DNA from: Sitta carolinensis
Lineage: Eukaryota > Chordata > Aves > Passeriformes > Sittidae
Assembly: GCA_032173965.1 (NCBI GenBank)
Contig: JAVUNC010000005.1
Location: 310,001 to 374,000 of the forward strand
Length of the DNA: 64,000 nt
Direction: 5' to 3'
Part shown: positions 1 to 14,500 of the stretch, piece by piece
Layout: every line of letters begins with the position of its first letter
Numbering within the stretch: the first letter of the stretch is position 1
Translations under genes and position numbers: made by a program
Notes under the pieces: model-generated
Told to the model about the DNA's origin: nothing
Seen by the model: the letters and a program-made list of their open reading frames with translations, nothing else
Database searches by the model: none

Positions 1-30
1 CCCACTAGGAGCAGCTCCTTTGCCAGCTCA

Positions 31-2537
<2,507 letters not shown>

Positions 2538-2779
2538 TCAGCAGGAAGAATCTCAGCAGGTTACTGAGGAACAATGTGCATCTTCACCCCCGTTTTGAAT
2601 GATAATACCCTCCAAAAAGAGGAGGGAAAGCTCCTGTCTCCTCCAGGCAAGACTGGTGTTTCAATCTGAAATTCTCACTTATTTCTGTAGGTAACAGATG
2701 TGAAACTCACAGATTTTATTTCCTCCTTTATACCCAGAAAATTATTTGCTTATGTGAAGGAAATAATTCTGTCACAGGC

Positions 2780-4320
2780 AGAAAACCTCCCATCTCCCCC
2801 CCGACCTCGATCCCTTCCCCAGATCTCTCCCCTCCTCAAACTTCACCTTCCCCCCACCCCAAAACTTCTCTCACCTCACAACTCTGATCCTCGCCACAAA
2901 CCTCTCTGCTCCCCCTCCTCAAATTTAACTTCTCAAACTTCCCCTTTTCCCGCCCCAAACTTCTGCTCCTCCCACTCCCCAAGCCTCGCCTCTCCCCCTC
3001 CTCACATTTCATCTCTACACAACTCCCTCCTCTCCAAACCTCTCTGACCATCCTCCCCAAACCTTCCTTTTATTCCTCCCCAAACCTCTCTGATCATCCT
3101 CCCCAAACCTTCCTTTATTTAATCTCCATCCCCAAACCTCTCTGATCATCCTCCCCAACCGAACCTACTCCTTTTATTCCTCCCAAACCTTTCAGATCAT
3201 CCTCCCCAAACCTCTCTGATCATCCTCCTCAAACCTTTCAGATCACCCTCCCCAAACCTCTCTGATCATCCTCCCCAAACCTTCCTTTTATTCCTCCTCA
3301 AACCTTTCAGATCATCCTCCCCAAACCTCTCTGGTCCCCCTCCCCAAATTTCCCTTCTCCCCTCCAAATTTCCCTTCTCCCCCTCCCCAAACCTGGCTGT
3401 CCTCCAAATCCTCTGCTTTTCCCCCCTCCCCAGATTTACCTCACCTGTCCCCAGGTGTCACCTCACCTCTCCCCACTGCTCCTCCTCCCCACATTTCCCC
3501 TCAATCTGTCCCGCTCCCCCTCCCCACATTTCCCCTCACTCTCCCCGGTCTCCCCACATTTCCCCTCACTCTCCCCGGTCTCTCCCCACATTTCCCCTCA
3601 CTCTCCCCGGTCTCTCCCCACATTTCCCCCTCACTCTCCCCGGTCTCTCCCCACATTTCCCCTCACTCTCCCCGGTCTAGCCCCACATTCCCCTCACTCT
3701 CACCCACATTTCCCCTCACTCTCCCCGGTCTCTCCCCACATTTTCCTCTCCCCGTCTTCCCACTTCCCTCAGTCCCCTCTCCCCACATTTCCCCTCACTC
3801 TCCCCGGTCTCTCCCCACATTTCCCCTCACTCTCCCCTCTCTCCCCACATTTCCCCTCACTCTCCCCGTCTTCCCCACATTTCCCCTCACTCTCCCCGGT
3901 CTTCCCACATTTCCCCTCACTCTCCCCGGTCTACCCCACATTTCCCCTCACTCTCCCCGTCTCTCCCCACATTTCCCCTCACTCTCCCCGGTCTCTCCCC
4001 ACATTTCCCCTCACCTCTCCCCGGTTCTTCCCCCATTCTCCCCTCACTCTCCCCGTCTCTCCCCACATTTCCCCTCACTCTCCCCGGTCTCTCCCCACAT
4101 TTCCCCTCACTCTCCCCGGTCTATCTCCCCACATTTCCCTCACTCTCCCCGGTTCTCTCCACATTTCCCTCACTCTCCCGGTCTCTCCCCACATTTCCCC
4201 TCCTCCCGGTCTTCCCCACATTCCCCCATCACTCTCCCCGGTCTAGCCCCACATTTCCTCTCACCTCTCCCCGGTCCAGCCCCACATTTCCTCTCACCTC
4301 TCCCCGGTCTATCCCGTTCC
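2780..4320. repeat. Pyrimidine-rich minisatellite in TMEM209 intron 1
   Basis: About 1.5 kb is almost purely C/T on the plus strand. From about 3040 to 3340 the unit is based on 'cctctctgatcatcctcc'. From about 3480 to 4315 it is a roughly 30-bp unit built on 'ccacatttcccctcactc' plus 'tccccggtc', repeated some 25 times with small indels. An ORF of 263 codons here is only a read-through of the repeat. Confidence 0.85.
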
Positions 4321-4369
4321 CCCTCAGGCCGGACTGGTTTTTGGGGTTTTTTTGGGGTTTTTTCCCCTT

Positions 4370-4560
4370 TTCCCGCCGCCGTCTCCGCTCCCCTCACGCC
4401 GCCGCCGCCTCGCGCTCTCTGCGCCTGCGCGGGCGCTCGCGCCGCGTCACGGGCCGCGCCGGGGGCGGGGCAAAGAGGGCGGGTTTTGGCGGGAAGGCCC
4501 TGAGGGGGCCGCCATGTTGGGGGGGGCGGTGGAGCCCTCACGGGACGCTTTTGTCTCCGA
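4370..4560 (-). promoter_or_regulatory. TMEM209: CpG island, probable TMEM209 promoter and non-coding exon 1
   Basis: This short block is dense in CpG, with no TATA box. It lies directly upstream of the first recognised TMEM209 exon, at the far end of the pyrimidine array. A usable minus-strand donor (ggcggc then gtgagg) occurs near 4400. No ATG in frame with exon 2494–2356 was found, so the translation start is unresolved. Confidence 0.6.
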
Positions 4561-6379
4561 TTTTTTTTTTTTTACTTTATAGTTAAATTGTTCGATTACA
4601 CATTGCCATGTCTGTCAGACCAACACGTTGCCACAGTGGGCAGGTAAAATTTTAAGGGGTTTTAGGTCTATTTTTATATATAGTTTGATATTTCTGCGTT
4701 GGTGTAACTTCGTATTTCTGTACGAGTGTCACTGAAACTGTGGGGATAAATAAGACTCCTGATATTGTCGTTTTAAAAATGCCATCAAATGAGATGTTTA
4801 TTCTTGGCCGAGGTTTGTGTGTGTTGCTGATAAAGTTCAGGCCTCCACATGAGCCCCAATACAAAACTTTTGGACTTGTTTATATATTTTAACAAGCAAA
4901 TGTTCATTGGGTCTAAATTGCATAATCCTATTCCTTAATTAGTATCGTGTTCCCTATTAATTTCCTCACTTTTTATACTGATCTGTTCTAAATTATTTAG
5001 TATTTTTGTTATTCTCAGGTATGGGGTCTCAAATTTTCCAGGCCTTAATTTCCTCTAATTTTCTTCTTTCTCCAATATCCTTGAACTGCCATAAATTTAA
5101 GATCCCACATGCCCAGCCTTCAAATTCTTTGGGTCTGTTCATTGAAGTTTGTCAGGGTTAGTTTTATCAAACTTCATCGATGATTTAATGATCAAAGTAA
5201 TAATAAAGATCTGTGGAGAAGCTTTACCAGTGCTGGTTAAAAGTGGGTGCTGCTCATAAATAATTAAAATGGTCGATTCAAAATTAATTAGGAAAGTTAT
5301 ATCATTTCCAACACATTCACAACTTCGAATCTGTGTATTTTTAACTTCATATTTCTGCTCTGAAATGCTGTAAATGGATTGTGTGTCTGAGGAAAACCCT
5401 CCAAATTTGAAGGTCCTGATTTCCTAATTTAAAGAAAATTGAGTTGGAAATACACAGCTCCATTGCAGCCAGGGTTATTCCACTGACATAAAGCTGCACA
5501 TTTTCCAGAAACATCCAAAATATGGATTCTGCTTCTAAAATTTAAATTTAGTGTACAAGTGGTAAACCACATCCTGAAATCCCTACTCATTCTTTATCCA
5601 GGCTGTTTCCAAGGTGGATGAGGGGCATGGAGGCAATCCATTATTTACAGAACTAATTCATTCCCTCATCAGTAATCCAAAATAAATTGGCGTTCCAGCC
5701 CATTAACTCTGATTATCCAGCAGATGAGTTGCCAGCAGAGCCCTTTGCCCTTTGGAAGTATTTCTATCCAAAGGTGAAGTATTTCTATCCAAAGGTGAAA
5801 TATTTCTATCCAAAGGTGAAATATTTCTGGGCTTTTTTTTTTTTTTTTCTTCCTAAAAATGACAGGAGAGGCTTCAACACTGGGTCTTGGTTTGAGGCAG
5901 CGACGACAAAGGCTCCGGATTTTACAAACCTGCACTGACTCCACTGGAATTTAATGATTTTTGAGGCTTTTCCAAGGGGAACGAGAGGGGGCTTGTGTCC
6001 ATTTTGGCCTCTCTCAGTGGAAAAATCTGTCTTGCTGCAGTGGGAGGCAAGGAGAGGGTTGGGTTGTTGCAGGTGTGTTTCGCTCGCTGAGCCGTCCCCG
6101 CCGGTCCCTGACTCACTGCGGGGCTGTGGAGAGCAGGCTGCACCCTGAGCAGAGCCCGCACAGCCCGCAGCCAGCCCAGAGCTGCGCGGGGCTCACCCGG
6201 GGCTGCTTGCACTGCGGGGCACTGGGACAATCCTGCCGAGGACCTGCTCCTGCTCCCTGCCACCAGCCCTGCTCTGCTCCTCTGGCTGCGACTGCTGCTC
6301 GTGGTGAGCTCACCTTTGCCTTCCTGCTGCTCCCCTCTGGCACCTGGCATCAGCACTCTGGGGGTGTTTCCAGCCCCTG
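4561..6379. other. Intergenic spacer, no gene seen
   Basis: A/T-rich to about 5940, then mixed. The only structure noted is a 21-bp unit ('atttctatccaaaggtga') repeated three to four times at 5757–5826. Mammals have SSMEM1 in the equivalent position; no recognisable trace of it was seen here. Confidence 0.6.
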
Positions 6380-7175
6380 AAAATCCCAGGATGGGTTGGG
6401 GGGGCTTAAAGTCCAACCCTCCCACTGTCCCAGGGGGCTCCAAGCCCCAGCGTCCAACCTGGCACATCCCAGGGATCCAGCCAGCAATTCCAGCCTGGCC
6501 CACATCCCACCCCAATCTCCCCTTTCCCAATCTGCAGCCATTCCCTGGCTCCTGTCCCTCCATCCCCAGCCCCTCTCCAGCTCTCCTGTCCCCCCTGGAA
6601 TGTTCTGGAAGCTCTCCCTGCAGCCTTCCCTTCTCCAGGGGAACATTCCCAGCTCTGCCAGCCTCCCCTTGGCTCCAGCTCCTCTCCCAGCAATTCCTGG
6701 CCCCAGGGGCTTCCCTTGCAATCTCACAAACCAGGCAGGCTCTCCCTTCCCTTCTCCTCTCTTTTCTCTCCCCATTTCCCAGCCCAAGCCCTCGCCATGG
6801 ATCCTGAGTGTGCCCAATGCCAGCAGAATCCCGGGATGCTTTGGCTGGGAAGGGCCCTCCCAGCTCATTGCAGGGACCCCTGCCAGCAGCCCAGGGGGCT
6901 CCAATCCTTCCTGGCACATCCCAGGGATGCAGGGGCAGCCCCAGCTGCTCTGGCAATTCCAGCCCAGACAGCAATTCCTGACCCACATCCCAGCCATTCC
7001 CTGGCTCCTGTCCCTCCATCCCTTATCCCCAGTCCTTCCCCAGCTCTCCTGGAGCCCCTCCAGGCCCTGGAATGTTCTGGAAGCTCTCCCTGAGCCTTCT
7101 CCCATCCAGGTGAGCACCCCAGCTCTGCCAGCCTGGCTCCCTGGGAGCTGAGAGGCTCCAACCCTGGAGCAGTTC
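6380..7175 (-). mobile_element. Compound CR1 LINE 3' end with embedded 334-bp segment
   Basis: Typical avian CR1 3'-end phrases on the minus strand ('ccattccctggctcctgtcc', 'ggaatgttctgg') occur twice in tandem, around 6470–6610 and 6890–7130. Between them is a stretch also found at 32397–32729 and 59921–60254. ORFs on both strands here are CR1 tail read-through. Confidence 0.75.
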
Positions 7176-8460
7176 TGGGATTCCCTCTGGATTCACTCCG
7201 ATTCCCGGGCTGCCCTGGCTCAGGGTTTCTCTCCAGCCCCTCTAGGTCGTTGCTGGGCCCTGCAGGGGCTGAGGATCAGCCCAAGGTTTGGATTTGGGTG
7301 CAGCTCCTGAAGTGCAGTGGGTGGAGGCCCCAGAGGATGCTGATCAGGGCACTCCGAGCTCGTTGGGATACTTTGGATCCTGACAGCAGGTTTGGCAGGC
7401 TTTCCTGGCAGCCCTCAGATCCATGTGGGATGTAGCATGAGTAATGAAACAAGCTCTTGTTTTGCCCTCGATTAAATCCCTCCTTCCTGTTTTCAAACAG
7501 TGTGGTCAGTCAGCTGATTCCTTATGAAATATTGGAGTCTGGGAGCTACAGGTGGGATTTGACTTCCACCAGCCCTGCTGTAGTGCCAGGAGCAGGAAAT
7601 TCCCGTGCTGGGATACATCTTTGTGCTTTGGTTTACGTTGAGGGAGTGGAGATCCCTTTTTCCAGGGACTGGGTTTGGTTAAAGCTCAGGGACCAGAGCA
7701 TTCTCCTGGAGCCCCCGGGACACAGCAGTTACAAGGTCACTCAGTCCTTCCACCAAAACAGAGCTAATCCCTGCCCGGGGCTCCCTTTGTTCCCAAAAAC
7801 GGGAGACAAAGGCTTGCCTGTGACTGCGAACACAACGGGGCACCTGTGGAGGAGAGAGCAAATACAACCGAGATCTTTAGTAAAAGTTTCCTCTGGGAAT
7901 TGTCAGGGAATTCCTTTCGTTGTTCTGAGGTGGCTCGAACATCTGCCCTCTGTCCCTTCTCCCAGCAGCGTCAGCTCCTGCCTGTCCCTCGGAAACCTTC
8001 TCATTTGGATAAACGGAAAGTTTATCCTGCGGCCGTGGGGCAGCCCCAGCTGGGTGTTCCCAGGGGAGATTATCCCAGAGCCCGGGCAGGATCTGCCCTC
8101 CCTCGTGCCCAACCACTACTGGAATGTCCTTTAGAGCAAGGAATGGCCAACTCCAAATCCCCACGAGCACGGGTGGGCTGGCAGAGCTCCTGACCCCAGC
8201 GAGAGCTGGGCTGAGTTCCGTTTGTCCCTGTGTTCCTGTGCCTTGAGAAGCATGTGAAAGGACACGCACATTTTTGTGGTCAGAGCTTTAGGACCGGCTC
8301 CTCCCCCAGCCCTGCTTTGGATGTGTCAGTGGAAAATATTTTTTTTTTTTTGGAGGTGAAATCGGCCTCTTGCATGCTGGTTGCCTTGAAGGCTCTGATA
8401 AATGTGAGAACTCGATCACATGGAGCGATAAGGTCTATCAGATGTGTTTTATCTGAGAAA
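7176..8460. other. Upstream spacer of CPA2, no gene seen
   Basis: Mixed sequence with short ORFs but no recognisable protein. The last 150 bases hold a T run at 8338–8351 and GATA-like motifs (gcgataag, ctatcagatg, ttatctgag) before the TATA box. Confidence 0.5.
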
Positions 8461-8470
8461 TAAAGCTGTG

Positions 8471-8477
8471 TATAAAT
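8471..8477 (+). promoter_or_regulatory. CPA2: TATA box of CPA2
   Basis: The sequence tataaat lies 43 bases before the ATG at 8514. That places transcription start near 8500 and predicts a leader of only about 10–15 bases, as is usual for pancreatic digestive-enzyme genes. Confidence 0.7.
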
Positions 8478-8513
8478 TCCCCTTGGCCAGGCCCAGCTGG
8501 ACTGGCAGCCAAC

Positions 8514-11500
8514 ATGAAGCTGATTCTGATCTTCGGTGCCCTCATCGGGGCCTCCCTGTGCCTGGAAACCTTCGTGGGGTGAGTCCCACCCGGGGGGAAA
8601 GCCTTTCCCTGCGGGCTGCCTTGCTCGGGGTTGGGGTCTCAACAGCACCTGCTGAGGGCACACTTTCTGGGGGTGTGACTGACTGTCCCTGCTCTGCTGT
8701 TTGTGGGAACCTTTCTCGAGTTTCCTTTGGGTTTTCTAAGCAGAAGGAGCCGGCTGTGGAGTTGAGATCCTCAATTCCTCTCCACCCAAGGCTTGAGTTT
8801 GCCTTGAGCTGAACCTCACTGCAAAAGCAGAGCTGCAACACCAGAACCTGCCCTCAGTCAGAAAATTTCCCTTTTTTTTCCAAGTTTATTTCTCTTTCTT
8901 CCTCTTCTTTTTGCCTTTCTAAGCATTTCAAACCCTGATTTCCAACCATTAAATTCTAAAGTCTTTATGTTGCACTGCAAAAATTATCCCACTGAGTATT
9001 TCCTCACAGAGCGTGGAAGATCGTATATTATATAAATATTATAATCTTTAATAATGAAAGATTACAAATAATAATTAATTTCTTTTATTTATAATATATT
9101 TGTTTAAATAAATAAAATATCAATAATATTGAAGATTATAAAATCCTACTGGATAAATTCCGAGATGCAGTGAGCGAACACAAGATTCCAGTGAGAAAAT
9201 CTGTATAGGAAAGTTTAAGAATAAAAAAATAATATAAATAATATCCCATAACTCAGAGATCTATAAAGCCAGGAGGGGCTATTTCGATCATTTAATCCTG
9301 ACCTGGATTCTCATCAATCCCCTCTCAGCAGCTGTGGTAAATTCCCAGCACAATCCAATCCCGAGATGAAGCTCATGGCGGTGGCGAATCCACTAATAAG
9401 TAATTAATGTGGAAAAATACCTGCAGAGCTGATTTACCTCGAACCCAAAGGTCTCATCCCTCTGCTGGCCTGGTGTGACCGTGGTGTGACCAAGGTGTGA
9501 CCGTGGTGTGACCGAGGTGTGACCATGGTGTGACCGTGGTGTAATGTGGTGTGACCGTGGTGTGACCGAGGTGTGACCGTGGTGTGACCGTGGTGTAAAC
9601 ACGTGGTGTAAATGTGGTGTGACCGTGGTGTGACCGTGGTGTGACCGAGGTGTAAACACGTGGTGTGACCGTGGTGTAAATGTGGTGTGACCACGTGGTG
9701 TGACCGTGGTGTAAACACGTGGTGTAACCATGGTGTAAATGTGGTGTGACCGTGGTGTGACCATGGTGTGACCGTGGTGTGACCGTGGTGTAAACACGTG
9801 GTGTAACCATGGTGTAAATGTGGTGTGACCGTGGTGTGACCATGGTGTGACCGTGGTGTGACCGTGGTGTGAACACGTGGTGTGACCGTGGTGTAAATGT
9901 GGTGTGACCGTGGTGTGACCATGGTGTAAATGTGGTGTGACCGTGGTGTGACCATGGTGTGACCATGGTGTAAATGTGTGTGTGACCATGGTGTGACCGT
10001 GGTGTGAACGAGATGTGACCATGGTGTAAATGTGGTGTGAACACGTGGTGTGACCGAGTCCCCGTTAGTGAACCCCCACACCACCGAGCTGCTGTATTTT
10101 TTAACTTGTTTCCTGGTGTCAGCCTCTGCCCAGTGCCGTGGGTCGAGGTCGCTCTGCTCCCCAGACCTTCGCTCCTTCCCCAACCCAACCCAAGATTGTT
10201 TTCCCGTTATTTTCTGCTGCCCATAAATCACGGAGGGCTGCGGCACGGGACTGACCCCGGGCATTCCCGGCTCCTCCACGCTGCCTCTTCTAGAAGGCCG
10301 TGGGTCGGACGCTCCAATCCATTGATTACGGGAGTCATTAACACGCAATTAACGCTGCATTAACGATCCCGGGGCAGAGCTGCGGGCGCAGCCCCTCGCC
10401 CGGAGCGGTTCTGAGCGCGCTGCTTTCCTGCAGGCACCAGGTTCTCCGAGTCAGGACCAAAAGTGAGGAGGAGGTCAAGCAGCTGCAGCGTTTGGAATCG
10501 CTGGAGCACCTGGAGGTGGGCGGGTTGGAACTTTCGGGATCGAGGATTTTGCACCTCATTCACCACAGGAATCTGCATCTCATCTGGATAATCAATCATT
10601 TAAAATAAATTTGCTCTCTCAACACTGTAAATCTGACCTGCAAGTTCGAGTATCAGTGTTTAGGAGGGCCAGAATGGATGGGTTTTTTCCCTGTCGGGTT
10701 TACACAATATTTGAATTGTTAGATGTTAATCTCGGTGTTGAAAAACTTGTCTTTCCAGTGGGAATGGCAATGTTTTATCTCCCAGAGTTCTGGAAGGAAT
10801 TTATTAGTTGGTGTACGTGGTAAAATTCCAGGTTATTACTGTTGTTGTCATGGGTGAGAATTTCTAACATCCCTTTTTAAAAACACTGGCTTAAAGAATA
10901 TTATATGAATAATTTAAAAATTAAAATTTAGAAAAGTCCTACCAAAGGAGAGATAAAAGAAGAAATGAAAACGATGGGTTTCATGTTAGCTAAGACTAGA
11001 ATATTAATTTTTTCTCGAAATTATTTCTAGTAAAAGGGAGAATAATAAAATAATCATCAGAGACAACTAAAATTTCCTCTTGTTTTTGTGACCAAAGCCT
11101 AGAAGTCAATGGAAAAACTGACTCAAGCCCCTTGGTGTTTGTTATTTTATTGAGTTTATCACAAGAACGGACACAGGGCTGTGCTGAGGCCACAGAGAAC
11201 GGAGCATTCCAGGGAGGAATCAGCATTTCCAAATCAGAGTTCTGCAGGGGAGGAATCAGCATTTCCAAATCAGAATTCTACAGGGGAGGAATCAGCATTT
11301 CTAAAGCTCTGTAAGAGCTCTTTGCAGGATGCCTTGCCCAAACCAAATCCATGTGATCTGCTCTCCCTGCAGCTGGATTTCTGGATCAGCCCCTCTGCCC
11401 CTGCTCTCCCCGTGGATGTGAGAGTTCCTGCTGGCAGTGTCCAGGCAGTGAAAGCCTTCCTGGAGTCCCAGGGGATCGAGTATTCCATCCTCATTGAAGA

Positions 11501-14500
11501 CGTGCAGGTGGGCAGTGCCACTGGCATTCATTCCTTCCATCTTTTGGGAACACTGATTCCCAGCTTGGCCTCTCTGCCGCCTCCCGTGCTCCGCGGGCTC
11601 CTCTGTGGGCTCAGAGGATGGCAAGGTGCTTTGGGAGCTTGGGGATTATTCCTCAGGGACAGTCCATGGAGCACTGCGGGTGTGCTGTGAGCAGTGGCAT
11701 CACCAAACTCCACAGGGCTCTCCTGACAGCCCCTGAGGAATTGCACGTGCACCTTTGGCCCCAGACCTTTGGGAATCCCAACCCTGAAGTTCCTCAGCAT
11801 TCACTAAACTCTGCCGGGAGTACTTGCAGATAAAAATCACCCACTCGGGCACTGATCCGACATTTCCTCAGGAGCAGCAATCCCCCAAGGGCATCTAAAC
11901 CAGCTGCTGCCTTTTCATGTATTGCTCTTTGAGCAAGTGAAGCAGACACTTCCCACCATCTGAATGCCATTTCAGGATGTTCTGGACAAAGAAAAGCAAG
12001 ACATGGACGAGAGCGCCCAAAGGCAGCGCAGCAGCAGCTTCGACTTTGGTGCTTACCACACTCTGGATGATGTGAGTACCTCAGGGGAAGAGTATTCTGA
12101 TTTGTTTCTGGTCTTTTTGCATGCTGTCTTCAATTCAACATCCTGTACTAGGATCTAAAATGTCCTTGCAGCTTTTTCTGGCACGTGGGTTTGTTTTTTG
12201 CAGGATTCATTTTGTGCTGAGAGCAATCAGCCAGCGCTGTCCCTGATCAAAGTTCCATAAACTCTCCTGCACACTCTGTCAAAACCCACCCTTCAAAAGA
12301 AAGAGAAATAAAGGGATCTTGAAATTGGGAAATATAAAGAACTTTTTGCCCAGAAATCTGTGGCTTCCCCATCCTTGGGAGTATCCAAGGTTGGAGCAAC
12401 CTGGGATAGTGGAAACTGTGGGAGGGGGGTGGAATGGGACGGGCTTTCAATCTGATTTTCTGTGAGGAGTGTCAGAACACATAAACGCGATATTAACACC
12501 CTCAAATATGACATCACCATCCTCCTGTCCTTCCATTTCAGATTAATCAAGAACTGGACCACCTTGCCTCCGAGTACAGCTTCGTGGAGAAGATCCAGAT
12601 CGGGGAATCCTACGAGAAGCGGCCCCTGTACGTCCTGAAGGTGGGACAGATCTCCTGGAGCAGGCATGCCAGCCAGCCCAGCCCCAGCAGCCCAGTGTTG
12701 TGGGATGGCCTTGCCTGGGAGCTGCCAGGCTCTGAAGTGCTCCTCTCTCATTCCCCAGTTCAGCACTGGAGGCTCCCACCGCCCGGCCATCTGGCTCGAC
12801 GCCGGCATCCATTCCCGCGAGTGGGTCACGCAGGCCAGCGCCCTGTGGATCGCCAACGAGGTTCCTGCCGCGGGGCTCCCCCTTCGGGCAGCCCTGCCAG
12901 CGGCTCCTGCTCCTCCTGAGGAGCTCTGCCCTCTGGCTCTCGGCTAACTGCCTCCCAGGAGCAGCTGACTCCCCGAGGACGTGGCGGCTGCCTCCGCCTC
13001 CATTGCAAAACTCTGTCCCGCTAGAAGAGCTGAGTTTAGGCAGACAAAACCTGGGGCTTCAGGGGGAATTGTTACACAAATAACCACAAACTTTGAGGTT
13101 GTTGTGCTGCTCTGCTCTGCTCTGAGTCTCCTAGGCCTGAGATTTATGTTTCTAAACTCGGTTTCTTGGTGATGTTTGGGTTCTCATAGGCTTGACGTAA
13201 ATATTGCCAGTGTTTGGGTGACAAGGGTAATGTTTGTGTCAAGCCTGTGAGAACCAAAACCTAAACCAGAACATCACCAAGGAACCGAGCTGAGAAACTC
13301 ACAAATTTCAGGCCTAGGACACTCAGACTACACAGCTCCCCCAGAACAATGCAGTGGGGTTGGTTTCCTGCCACAAAATACCCAGAGCTCCAGCCCTCTA
13401 TTTAAATCCTGCTGGGAATGACTGAACCACCAGAGAAGTGACAGGATCACAGAATGAGCTGAGCTGCAAGGGACCCATGAGGGTCGTGGAGTCCAGCTCC
13501 TGCACAGACCCATCCCCAAGAGCCCCCCTGTGCCCAGGAGTGTTCTCCAAAAGCTCCTTGGGCTCTGTCAGTGCAGCCCAGTTGAGAATTCCCAACCTGG
13601 CTATTCCATCTCAGCCTTAGTGCCAGCCTTGGCCTCTCCTCTGGGACAGGCAGGAGAAAATGTTCCTGTGCTCTTCCATTTTATTCCAAAGACCTCCTGT
13701 CTTCAGAATAAAATAACCCAACAGTTTCACTGCTCAGTCCTTGTCACAAGACACAGTTATGGCCAGCAGATAGTGGATGTTCCTTTTTCCCTGCCCCAAA
13801 ATCCAGCCTTTCCTCTGTCCCAAACAATGAGGGGATGAACATTTGGGAAGGAATTCCTGTGCTCTCTCTCTGCCTAGATTGCCTCTGCCTATGGAACAGA
13901 TGCTTCCATCACCTCCCTGCTGGACAAGATGGATCTTTTCCTGCTGCCAGTCGCCAACCCCGATGGATTTGTGTACACTCACACCTCGGTGGGTCAGCTC
14001 TCTCTCTGGGCTCAGGGGGATTCCTGGCTCTTCCAAGGAAATAACAATCATGAGGGAAGTGGCCTCTGAAAATCTCAGTGCTGTGAGAGGAGTCACCACA
14101 GAGTTGGACAAAGATCCTCGTGACTTTTCTCACCCACCCTAATCCCAGCTTTAGTAAACACATTTGATTTTTGACCCTCGGCCCACCTTGGCAATCCCAA
14201 ATCCTCTTGGCATCGTGCCTGGGGTCAATCCCCCAGGGATGGCAGCTCTTGCTGGGGAGCAGGTTTGGTGCCAGCACCCAGCTCTGCTCCTTGCTGAAGG
14301 ATTTCTCTGCTGTAGAACCGCATGTGGAGGAAAACCCGCTCCAAGATTCCTGGCAGCATCTGCGTCGGAGTTGATCCCAACAGGAACTGGGATGCAGGCT
14401 TTGGAGGTAGGGATGGAGCTTCTGGATCCTGGATCCTGTTACACAGAACCAGCAGCTGCCTTTATAAAGGGCATTCATCCTGAGCACACTCATCCACCCT

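Noticed and set aside
3455..4246. Plus-strand ORF of 263 codons, Ser/Pro/His-rich
   Set aside because: Read-through of the pyrimidine repeat in TMEM209 intron 1.
4480..4520. Minus-strand ATG (ATGGCGGCC) as TMEM209 start
   Set aside because: Its frame meets TGA after 22 codons, before any donor in phase with the next exon.
5922..7151. ORFs of 250–365 codons on both strands
   Set aside because: They run through CR1 3' tails, not a reverse-transcriptase region, and have no protein-family match.
4561..8470. SSMEM1, present next to TMEM209 in mammals
   Set aside because: No ORF in the spacer resembled it.
9434..10348. Minus-strand ORF of 304 codons, His/Thr/Pro-rich
   Set aside because: Pure read-through of the 9–12-bp minisatellite in CPA2 intron 1; no splice, start or family support.
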